Both the position numbers and the translations under genes were made by a program. A stretch of DNA of 64,000 bases, from NCBI GenBank assembly GCA_963850765.1, contig CAWKMN010000009.1, positions 620,001-684,000 of the forward strand, written 5' to 3'. The notes under the pieces are model-generated. The model was not told the DNA's origin and did not search any database. It was given only the letters and a program-made list of their open reading frames with translations. Shown here piece by piece: positions 44,001-52,213 of the stretch (the stretch's first letter is position 1; each line of letters opens with the position of its first letter). This DNA is from CAWKMN01 sp963850765 (lineage in GTDB: Bacteria > Chloroflexota > Anaerolineae > Aggregatilineales > Aggregatilineaceae).

Positions 44001-46372
44001 GAATCAAGTCGCGGCCAACGGACTGCTTATCAGGTTACGGTCTATGACACGGCCCGGCTTGTGCAGTTATTATCTCCCTATATGCTGACCGATAAACGTA
44101 AGACGCGATGCAAGGGTGTCGATCAATCCATTGCGATCAATCGTCTGGACTTTATTCAGGAAGTCGAACAGACCATGCACCTGTCAACGCGGCGGCTGAT
44201 GGAATTGTATGGTATCGACCGCCAACACTTTACGAAAAAGGTCGAGATCGTCCACGTATTTCTGCGTTTGTCGTGGCTTCGCTTGCGGAGACGGTACCAT
44301 TACCTCAAACTCGCGCTCGAATTCATGTCAATTGGCAAGAGGTATTAGCTATCGAGCCGGCAGGCACCGAGGCGGTTTATGATCTGACAGTTGAAGGGAC
44401 GCATAACTTCGTTGCCAACAATATCATTGTCCACAATTGCGTGTACCAGGAACAAATTATGCAGATCGCGGGGCAGTTGTTCGGCTACGAACTCGGTGAA
44501 GCCGACCTGATGCGCCGCGCCGTCTCCAAAAAGAAGAAGGAAGACCTGCTCAAGCACCGCCAGATCTTCATCGAGCGCGGCCCCGAACACGGCGTTGATC
44601 CCGTCACCGCCGGGGCAATCTTTGACGACATCGAGTTCTTCGCGCGTTATGGCTTCAACAAATCGCACGCCGCCGACTACGCCGTGCTGACCTGCCAGAC
44701 CGCCTACCTGAAATGCCACTATCCGCACGAATACATGGCCGCGCTGATGAGCGTTCACCGCGACAACTCCGCCAAAGTCGGGTTGTTCGCAGCGGACTGC
44801 GCGCGCACGGGGATCGCGGTGCTGCCACCCACCGTCAACAACAGCGAGCTTGACTTCAGCATCGAGCAGCACGGCGACGGGCAAGCCATCCGCTTCGGGC
44901 TGGGCGCGATCAAGAACCTGGGCATCGGCCCGGCGGAGCATATCCTCGATGCGCGCGGGCAGGGTGGGCCCTTCCGCGATCTGGCGGATTTCTGCCACCG
45001 CGTCGATACGCGCAACGTCAACAAGCGCGCGCTCGAATCGCTGATCAAGGTGGGCGCGCTGGACGAGTTCGCGCCGCGCCCGGCGCTGCTGGCTGCGCTG
45101 GACCGCATCATCAGCTTTTCGGCGGACCATCACAAGGCCAAAGACGCCGGGCAGATGAGCCTGTTCGGAGAATCCACCGGCGTGGATTTTGGCACGGCGG
45201 ACAGCATCCTGGGCGCGCTGCACGCTGTCGAGCAGGTCACGCGCCGCGAGATGCTGAACTGGGAGAAAGAACTGGTTGGGCTGTACGTGACCGATCACCC
45301 GCTCAAGCCAGTGATGGATCAGCTCCAGGCGATCATCACGCACACCAGCGCGGATCTCGCCGCCAGCGAGGATGAAATCAACGGGCAGCCGGTCATTGTG
45401 GCCGGGCTGGTGACAAATATCCGCAGCTTCGCCACCAAGAAGGGCGATATGATGGCGATCCTGACGATTGAGGACATCACCGGGATCATCACAGCGGTGT
45501 TGTTTCCGCGCACATGGGGTGAGTATCGTGGTATCATCGACGAAGACGCCGTGATCATCGTCTATGGCAAAGCCGACAACTCGCGCGGCGATATGCAGGT
45601 GATTGTGGACAGCGTGCGCCAGGATTTTGAAATGGTTGCCGGGGAAAATCCCTCGCTGCAACTGGACCGCAAATTTTCATGGCTGGCGGATGACGAGGAT
45701 CAGGAGCAGCCGGGCGATAACGGTGATCCGGCTGACGTGATTCCACTGCATGAACCCGCCGCGCCGCCGCGTCCTGAGCCGGCGCTCCGCGTTTCATCGT
45801 CCGAGCCGCCGCCGCGCTCGTCCGGCGTGGTGGATGATCGCGAGGTGCCGGGTTGGCTCGAAGTCGAGACGGCGGATAACGGGTGGGCCCCGCAGGCGTT
45901 TGAGTATCACAACGACACCGGGCACATTATCCGCGAACCGGAAGAAGATCCGCCGCCTTCGCCCGCCTATGATGAGGCCGGGCATTTGAAATCGCCATCG
46001 GCCCCGGCCGACCGCCCGCGCACCGCCGCCGACGACTCCGCCGCCCCGCGCTCGGCGGATACGCCGCAGGTGCCGCGCCGCCGCAAGCTGAAGGCCCCCG
46101 AACCGACCCCGCCTCCGCCGCCGGGCCGCGTGCTGACGCTGCACATCCAGCGCACGGACGATCCGGCGCGCGACCAGCGACGGATCAAGATGCTGCATGG
46201 GCAGTTGATCGAGCACCCCGGTCACGATCATTTCCGGTTTGTGCTGGAAGGGCCGGGCGATCAGCGCAAGTGTCTGAATTTCCCGAACCAGCCGATCGAG
46301 ATCAGCGAGGAGATGCTGGCGTTTGTGTGCGACAAGCTGGGCGAGGATAACGTCGTCGTGACGGATGCGTAG
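41099..46372 (+). CDS. dnaE: DNA polymerase III alpha subunit with in-frame intein; two frameshifts in the sequence
   Basis: Replicative polymerase; mature protein about 1340 residues after removal of the intein. N-terminal PHP domain (FIHLHVHTEFSLLDGLSQI, AITDHGSMFG); polymerase palm with catalytic Asp401 and Asp403 in MPDIDLDYP; thumb/fingers with GVFQLE, LYRPGPMDYIPQY and FNKSHAADYAVL; OB domain (VIVAGLVTNIRSFATKKGD); a Pro-rich linker and a C-terminal domain (LTLHIQRTDDPARDQRRIKM). A frame change near 43000 (CTTGAAATCGCAG, one A too many) breaks FQLE-SQGM, and another lies in the intein. Since dnaE is essential, the extein indel is very likely a sequence error. Nothing is co-transcribed; heptamer arrays I and J lie upstream. 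Confidence 0.93.
43188..44437 (+). other. Intein with LAGLIDADG homing endonuclease inside DnaE
   Basis: Inserted between ETYGI and CVYQEQIMQIA of DnaE. Splicing residues: Cys1 (CVSGDSIVID), block B TTHDHHFLTESGW with the conserved Thr-x-x-His, block F VYDLTVEGTHNFVANN, terminal VHN and Cys+1 of the C-extein, so the chemistry looks complete. The endonuclease part has both dodecapeptide motifs, LRVLAYLIADGSL and LAFFLGSLWDCDGYV, with their acidic residues. Length 1250 bases, one short of 417 codons; the frame changes at about 44260-44310, where GVL-side reading resumes as ETVPLPQTRARIHV. The endonuclease would cleave intein-free dnaE alleles. Insertion is at the conserved YG-x-VYQEQ polymerase motif. 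Confidence 0.9.
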
Positions 46373-46423
46373 CGGCGCTGTGGTACAATCAAGGTATTAG
46401 GCAGGTCAGGGAGAGCGCACAGC

Positions 46424-46988
46424 ATGGCCGTACAAACCAGACGATACACGGTGGAAGAGTTTGACCGGATGGCGCAGCTTCCGGAAAATGCCGAGCGGCG
46501 GCTCGAATACATCGGGGGGGAGATCGTCAGCGTGGTATCAAACAGCTATTCGTCAGAGGTGGCCGTGAACATCAGCTTCTATCATCAAGTTGGGACCTAT
46601 GCGAGGGGGTATCAAGTTAGGGCATGTCACGGGCGCGGACGGGGGATACAAAGTCGTCAACGAGCGTTATATTCCCGACGTAGCCTATATCTCCCAGGCG
46701 CGGCAGCCGGAACCCTCGCACGAAGCGTATAATCCCAATACACCCGATCTGGCCGTTGAAGTGCTGTCCCCGACGGATGATCCGAGGTTGGTCCGGCTCA
46801 AGATGGCGCACTATCTGGCAGCGGGTACGGTGGTATGGGTCGTCAACACGGAAGACAAGCGCGTGGAAGTCTACACGCCGGGCCAGCCGCCCCAACTACT
46901 GAATCTCACCGAGACTCTTGACGGCGGCGCGGTGCTGCCCGGTTTTAGGATGGCAGTCAGCGATATTTTCCCCGTTCCGGCAGATTAA
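46424..46988 (+). CDS. Uma2-family PD-(D/E)XK putative nuclease, frameshifted
   Basis: About 187 residues. The first frame (MAVQTRRYTVEEFDRMAQLP, RRLEYIGGEIV) runs to QVGTYARG; the second continues IKLGHVTGADGGYKVVNERY, PDVAYI, DLAVEVLSPTD and KMAHYLAAGTVVWVV, the Uma2 core with the Asp and Glu-x-Leu residues of a nuclease fold. The shift is at a run of five G at about 46602-46606 (one G too many). Uma2 proteins are widespread in cyanobacteria and Chloroflexota with no proven role. Ends overlapping by four bases with the convergent methyltransferase gene. Confidence 0.85.
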
Positions 46989-47719
46989 TCCTTCGTCGCC
47001 ACGAGCACCAGCCGGGGCGAGGCCATCGTAAAGGGCAGCAGATTGAGCCAGCCGTGATCCTCGACGGACGCAAAACCCGCCGCTTTGACCAGCGCCACCA
47101 GCTCGCGGTAGGTATACAGGCGCATCGTCAATGAACTATGCTCGGTGTGACCGTCGCGGACGACAATCCAGCGCCGGGTCACGATGCCGGCGGCGTGGTC
47201 ATAGGCGCGCTCTTCCATGATGATCAGATCATCGCCAAGACACTGCCAGTCGCGGCGAAAAAGATGGGGGAGCAGCGTCTCCGCGATATGCGTGTCGAAC
47301 ACCAGCCGCCCGCCCGGCTTGAGCGCCTGCGCAACGGATGTCAGGAAGGCGCGGTTGCCGTCGTCGTCAAAATAGCCGAAGCTCTCCCAGAAACAGTAAG
47401 CCCCATCGAAGGTATCGCGCCAGGGCAGGTCGCGCATATCGCGGCGCTCGGCGGTGAAGCTCACGTCGAGAGAGTCGGCGGTGCGGTGGGCGTGGTCCAG
47501 CATATCGGGGGCGTTATCGACGCCGGTGATCTGGTAGCGGCGGGCGGCCAGTTCGCACGCCAGCCGTCCCTCACCGCAGGGCACGTCGAGCAGGTGAGCG
47601 GGCGCGGACACGTTCAGCAGCATTTCGATGTAATCCGCTTCGCGCCGCGTTTGATCCTGAGATTTGCCGCGCCGCAACGCTTCTTGCAGCAGGCCCGCAA
47701 ACACCGACTCGCCGGTCAT
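46985..47719 (-). CDS. SAM-dependent methyltransferase (class I)
   Basis: 244 residues. Motif I LLDVPCGEGRLACEL (about 43-57), motif II-like GVDNAPDMLDHA, motif DGAYCFWESFGYF and post-motif ALKPGGRLVFDTH give a class I Rossmann methyltransferase of the Methyltransf_25/11 type. The substrate is unknown. It begins directly after the stop codon of the histidine kinase (no spacer), so the two are translationally linked, which suggests a shared function or regulation. Confidence 0.87.
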   Translation of the reverse strand: MTGESVFAGLLQEALRRGKSQDQTRREADYIEMLLNVSAPAHLLDVPCGEGRLACELAARRYQITGVDNAPDMLDHAHRTADSLDVSFTAERRDMRDLPWRDTFDGAYCFWESFGYFDDDGNRAFLTSVAQALKPGGRLVFDTHIAETLLPHLFRRDWQCLGDDLIIMEERAYDHAAGIVTRRWIVVRDGHTEHSSLTMRLYTYRELVALVKAAGFASVEDHGWLNLLPFTMASPRLVLVATKD

Positions 47720-49182
47720 CTACAACCTCTCAAAATCGATGGGCAGCCGCACGGTGAACACCGTCCGCCCTGGCCGCGAATCCACCAGGATTTCACCCCG
47801 GTGACGCTCGACCACGATGTTATAGCTGACGTTCAGCCCCAGGCCGGTGCCTTTGCCGGGCGCTTTGGTCGTGAAGAAGGGATCGAACAGCTTGGACAGG
47901 TGCTCCGGCGCGATGCCGGGGCCGTTATCCTCGATCTCGACCGCGACCCAGTTCGGCTGGTCATCGCGCCGCGCGCGGATCACGATCTCGCCTTGGCTGT
48001 CCAATGCCTGGATCGCGTTGTTGATGATGTTGGTCCACACCTGATTCAGTTCGCGCCCATACGCCTGGATGCGGGGCAGGTCGGGAGCATATTCGCGGCG
48101 GACGCTCAGCGTCGGCGGGATACGCTGGCGCAGGATCAGCAGCGTTTTGTCGATCCCATCGGTGACGTCCACTTCCTGCACCGGGGCCTGATCCAGATAG
48201 GAATACCCTTTAAGCGTGTCCACGATGCCGGAGATCTGCCCCGCGCCCGCCGAGATCTCGGCCAGCAGGCCATACGTCTTGTACATGGCGCTGATCAGCA
48301 CGAGGCCGGGCCGAAGCTGCTCCGGGGTGAAAAAGTCCGTCAGCATGTCCAGATCGTCGGTCGAGATGCGCAGGTTGACCAGGGATTCGGAAAATTCCCA
48401 GGAGTTCTCGATGCCGAAATCTTCCAGAAACGATTCGATCTCATACTCGCGGTCGCTGCGCGCCATCGCGTCAAGCTCCGGGGGGTGCTGCGCGCGCTCG
48501 CGGATCTGGACATACAACTCGTCAAGCATCTGCTGCTGGTCAGGCGAATAGTGGAACAGGCCCAGCGCCCGCTGCGCCCGCGTAAACAGATCGAGCGCCT
48601 CCGCCAGTTGTTCCACCCCGCGCTTGATGGCCGCGGACGGATTGTTCAGTTCGTGCGCCACTCCGCTGTAAGTTCGTTCCAATGCTCCATCGCGTTGTTC
48701 TGGCGCATCCGCAGCTCGTTGCTGCCCATTCGCGCGATGACCGTTTCGAGCACGCCGTAAGACACGGCCGGGCAGGTGGTCAGCACGTCCTTGAACTGCT
48801 GGCCGTCCACCTCGATCAACAGGGCATCGGTCCGGGCGCGCATGGTGGCCGTGCGCGGACGATCCTGCAGCAGCGACATCTCCCCAATCAATTCGCCCTT
48901 GCTCACCACGCCTAACAACACCTGCCGGTCGTCGGCCCGTTTCAGGACCTCCAATTCGCCTTCGAGCACGATATACGCCGTGCTGCTGGGGCTGCCTTCA
49001 TCAAACAGGATATGCCCGGCCCGCACACGCATGTGCGGGTAGTTCTCGGCGACATGGATCAGTTCGGTTTCGCTGAAATTGATGGCAGGCGCAGACTGTG
49101 CCGTATGAGTGACCATGTGGCCCTCCGATATGCTGGCGGCCGTGAGCGTTGCGCGATGGGCGGACAATAGCTCAACGTTCAT
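47720..49182 (-). CDS. Sensor histidine kinase with N-terminal cyclic-nucleotide-binding domain, frameshifted
   Basis: About 487 residues. The first frame from 49182 gives a CRP-type cNMP-binding domain (VRAGHILFDEGSPSSTAYIV, GELIGEMSLLQDRPRTATMR) and ends in ..HWNELTA; the second resumes GVAHELNNPSAAIKRG, the phosphoacceptor His box. The ATPase part has NQVWTNIINNAIQA (N box), EDNGPGIAPE and GKGTGLGLN. The shift near 48660-48672 needs one more G (AGCGGAGTG). No membrane helix, so the kinase is cytoplasmic and may be switched by a nucleotide ligand; the Arg of RTATMRA fits the phosphate-binding cassette. The response regulator at 3.5 kb is a possible but unproven partner. Confidence 0.85.
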
Positions 49183-49257
49183 GGCCGAGCGGTAATCGTC
49201 TGCGCCAGATTGTACTGTATTTTGATGATTTGTGGCAGAATTATTAGAAAAATGAGC

Positions 49258-49512
49258 TTACTGCCGGACCCGGCCGGGATTCACCACATATTCCCCCACA
49301 GTCAGTTCGTGCTCATCATGATACCAGTCTTGATGATCGGACCATTGGCCGCAGCCGTACTGCTCGCTGCACTGGGTGTAATCGTAGACTTTGCCACACG
49401 CCGGGCAGATCCCTCGCGTTTCGAAGGTGTGCCAGACATGTCCGCAGGCACAGGACCATTGATCGCTGTGACGCGGGTGCCAATCGCACTTGGGGCACGC
49501 GACGTATTGCAT
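49258..49512 (-). CDS. Small zinc-ribbon protein
   Basis: 84 residues from the ATG at 49512, chosen for GGAG six bases upstream. Four cysteine pairs (Cys6/Cys9, Cys21/Cys23, Cys36/Cys39, Cys48/Cys54) within YVACPKCDWHPRHSDQW, SCACGHVWHTF and GICPACGKVYDY suggest one or two zinc ribbons. The spacing fits a nucleic-acid- or protein-binding adaptor, but no family is recognised. It follows the kinase locus with a gap of 75 bases in divergent orientation to its neighbour. Confidence 0.7.
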   Translation of the reverse strand: MQYVACPKCDWHPRHSDQWSCACGHVWHTFETRGICPACGKVYDYTQCSEQYGCGQWSDHQDWYHDEHELTVGEYVVNPGRVRQ

Positions 49513-49674
49513 TGCAATCTCCATTCTCGCGTTACGATTCCTCAATGATACAGAAAAAACACGAGCGTGGAAAAAAAGATACGCCCCGCTGCTGCGACGT
49601 TGGTTGAAATGCATAGGAGCCGGCTAGACATGCCTTTATGGATCTCAGAGCGTGTACAGAAAGCGTTTACCCCT

Positions 49675-49780
49675 ATCCCCCGTCCGACCTTCGGTCGGCA
49701 CCCCTTCTCCCCGCACGCGGAGAAAGGGGAGCGTGTCAAGTCCCTCTCCGTTTACGGGGAGGGATTTAGGGAGGGGTAAA
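49675..49780. repeat. Long G/C-rich repeat with UUCG hairpin
   Basis: CCCCTATCCCCCGTCCGACC then a CCGAC-CTTCG-GTCGG stem-loop, a CCTTCTCCCCGCACGCGG hairpin, and CCCTCTCCGTTTACGGGG with a GATTTAGGGAGGGG tail. A near-identical element is nested at 55320-55430. The gap 49513-49885 has no gene. Confidence 0.75.
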
Positions 49781-49885
49781 ATGGCTTAGCACACACGCTC
49801 TCAACCGCTGTGCGTTTAAGTCAAAAATTCATATAATAAATCTAATTAATATTACCAACCCAACAAGCAGTAGAGGGAGGACCCC

Positions 49886-51547
49886 ATGGCTATCAAAGCT
49901 GTCAAACTGCTGCTCGTGCTGCTTCTGCTTACGGTTTGGTTCGCACCTCCTCACCCGGTCACATCGGCCCGCGATCCGCAGTGTACCAGTGGATGGTGCG
50001 AGGATACCTTCGAAGCCGGGGGAAAAGTTCATGACATTGGCTACCCCGAAACCCTGCTGACCGAATCCCTGGCCGCTCGTGAGGCCGTTACCCAATCGAT
50101 CAACACCTTACAACCCATTTTCAGCGGCAATACGAGCGTTCCGTTTCAGGTAACGATCACCGTTACGCCGACCGAAGCTCCCAACTGGGCTACCGCCTCG
50201 CCTGGCACGGTGGTTATCCCAGAGACCGATGGCCTGTCAACCGTCGCGGTCGAGGCGTTACAGTGCCACATTATCGTCAACTCCCTGCCAAATCCATCGA
50301 TCTGGTTATTCATTCTCGCCCACGAGATGGCCCACTGTTATCAGTATCAGTATGTTGATAACTTCGCCTACAACCCGCCCGACGATAACTGGTGGGTTGA
50401 CGGTGCAGCGGAATGGCTTGCCTCGCTCGTGTATCCTGATCTGGCCGACGCGGAATATACCCAGGGCGGACGTAAGCAGGCGTTTGCCAGCACCTACTTC
50501 ACGCCGCTGTTTCAGAAATGGTACGAGGCGGTCTATTTCTGGCAGTTCCTCGAAGCCGAATTGGGCTATCAGGCCGCGGTCAGTCTCATGCGCAACATGC
50601 CCCCGGCGCTCGCCGCCAGCGACTATATTGACTATCTTCGCAGCGCCATTCCCGATCTGGACGACGTTTTCCAGCATTATGCGACTGCGCTGTATTCCGA
50701 TTCGGTCCCCTACCAGCCGCCGTATAACTCGATGTCTCACACTGTCACGATGGCTTCCGCGCTGCCGCTGAGCGAGCCTATCGGGGCGGACCTTCTGGCG
50801 ATCGATTACCGGACATATGGGGGTATCAGCCTGCCGCCCGACAAAGCTCTGCGCGTCGTGGTGACCGGAACCGAACCGGCCCAGATGCGCGCTACCCTGC
50901 TGATGGGCTCCACGATTCACTGGCTGCAAGACGGGCAGCCCGCCGATCTGTGCAGCCCGCCCGACACCTTCACGGTGGCGCTCAGCCGCACGGGAACGCT
51001 TAATGCGGAGATCAACGCCGGTATTGAGCTGATGGAGATCGACGCAGAAAGCGCGACCTGTCTGGCAAAAGAGACCGTGCTGCCCGACTGTATAGTCGGT
51101 CGCTGGAACATCACGGAACTGCCCGAAATCCCAGGGGCAGGCGAGGTGACGATGATGTGGGAACCCAACAATTACTACCTTGAGTTCCGTGCCGATGGTA
51201 CGTTTGATGGGGTCGTCAAAAATCTGGTCGCTATCTCTGAAGCACAAGGGATGCAAATGGAGGCCACCCTGAACGCCGTCCTGCATGGCGTGCTCACGGT
51301 TGAACCGAACGCTGTGGCGATCGACCAGTATGATGTCGTCGAATACGACAGCGCCCTTGAATTGGGCAGTATGATCGCTACCGTGAATGGCGTAACTCAA
51401 GACCTCACCGATGTCTTTTTGGGCGGCGGTTCGGAAGGCGTGCTTCCCCCGGTCAGATCCCTTACCTGTATTGATGCGACCCATCTGCAATACACGGCGA
51501 CGGTCGGGGGAATGGAACTGATCTGGAATGCCGAACGCGCACCGTAG
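49886..51547 (+). CDS. Secreted zinc metallopeptidase (HExxH, gluzincin type)
   Basis: 553 residues; GGGAGG precedes the ATG. Signal peptide to about residue 28. The zinc site is His146-Glu147-x2-His150 in ILAHEMAHCYQYQ with a likely third ligand Glu176 in VDGAAEWLASLVYP, 26 residues on, as in gluzincins (peptidase M1/M61-like order). The C-terminal half (about 270-553) is beta-rich and includes a possible lipocalin-like segment (IVGRWNITELP, YYLEFRADGTFDG, SLTCIDATHLQYTATVGGME). Family identity beyond this is not recognised. Probably extracellular. A TATAAT lies at 49832-49837 in an AT-rich stretch. Confidence 0.8.
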   Translation: MAIKAVKLLLVLLLLTVWFAPPHPVTSARDPQCTSGWCEDTFEAGGKVHDIGYPETLLTESLAAREAVTQSINTLQPIFSGNTSVPFQVTITVTPTEAPNWATASPGTVVIPETDGLSTVAVEALQCHIIVNSLPNPSIWLFILAHEMAHCYQYQYVDNFAYNPPDDNWWVDGAAEWLASLVYPDLADAEYTQGGRKQAFASTYFTPLFQKWYEAVYFWQFLEAELGYQAAVSLMRNMPPALAASDYIDYLRSAIPDLDDVFQHYATALYSDSVPYQPPYNSMSHTVTMASALPLSEPIGADLLAIDYRTYGGISLPPDKALRVVVTGTEPAQMRATLLMGSTIHWLQDGQPADLCSPPDTFTVALSRTGTLNAEINAGIELMEIDAESATCLAKETVLPDCIVGRWNITELPEIPGAGEVTMMWEPNNYYLEFRADGTFDGVVKNLVAISEAQGMQMEATLNAVLHGVLTVEPNAVAIDQYDVVEYDSALELGSMIATVNGVTQDLTDVFLGGGSEGVLPPVRSLTCIDATHLQYTATVGGMELIWNAERAP

Positions 51548-51636
51548 GGTGTGGCGGTCGAGTCGGCCGCTTGATGCCTGTCCCGACGGAATGACTATCA
51601 CGTTGTGATGGTATGTAAGGAAAGTGAGGGAAGATC

Positions 51637-52023
51637 ATGAATCGCTGGCTTATTGTGATGTTCGTTTTGCTGGTTGGCGCGCTCCTGACGTCGAGTGTGG
51701 CCCTCGCCGCCTCGCCGGACCCTGTCAAAGTTAACGCCTCCGTTCATCCGTCCACAGCGCAGGTGGGGGACTCGGTGACATTGTCGTGTAAGGTCTCCCC
51801 AAGTCAGGGTGCTGTCGTGCAATTTGTGGGGTTCGGATTTGAGGCGGGATACAGTGACGAAACGTTCATCCGCGGCTTTGGCGACCACGGACCCGTTATC
51901 TGGCAAGTCCCACTGAACACATCCACGCCCGGCACGTATGAGGGGTTCTGCTCCGGACGGGTGATTCGGGATGGTGAGCCGTTCGATGCGATTGAATACG
52001 TGACGGTCGAAATTCTGCCGTAG
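51637..52023 (+). CDS. Small secreted Ig-like protein
   Basis: 128 residues. Signal peptide MNRWLIVMFVLLVGALLTSS to about residue 24 (ALAAS), then one beta-sandwich-like domain: VKVNASVHPSTAQVGDSVTL, a long loop and TPGTYEGFCSGRVI to the end. Two Cys (SCKV and FCSG) could form the intradomain disulfide. Family not recognised. GGAAGTGAGGGAAG lies upstream. It follows the metallopeptidase by 89 bases and may be co-transcribed. Confidence 0.7.
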   Translation: MNRWLIVMFVLLVGALLTSSVALAASPDPVKVNASVHPSTAQVGDSVTLSCKVSPSQGAVVQFVGFGFEAGYSDETFIRGFGDHGPVIWQVPLNTSTPGTYEGFCSGRVIRDGEPFDAIEYVTVEILP

Positions 52024-52036
52024 AGGGTGTTATGCA

Positions 52037-52140
52037 CTTTTTACCCCTATCCCCCACCCCCTTTCCCCGCACGCGGAGAAAGGGGGGTCGTCGCAAGTCC
52101 CTCTCCACCCGGTGGGGAGGGGATTTAGGGGAGGGGCTAA
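52037..52140. repeat. G/C-rich dispersed repeats
   Basis: CCCCTATCCCCCACCCCC, CTTTCCCCGCACGCGG/AGAAAGGGG hairpin and a CCCTCTCCACCCGGTGGGG element with GATTTAGGGGAGGGG tail, between convergent genes. Confidence 0.6.
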
Positions 52141-52213
52141 CCCGCGGAAAAACGCTTAGCTTATGTCCATGCGCCGCACGCCCGGTTTTGTGTTTGGTGA
52201 CGAGAATCACAGT

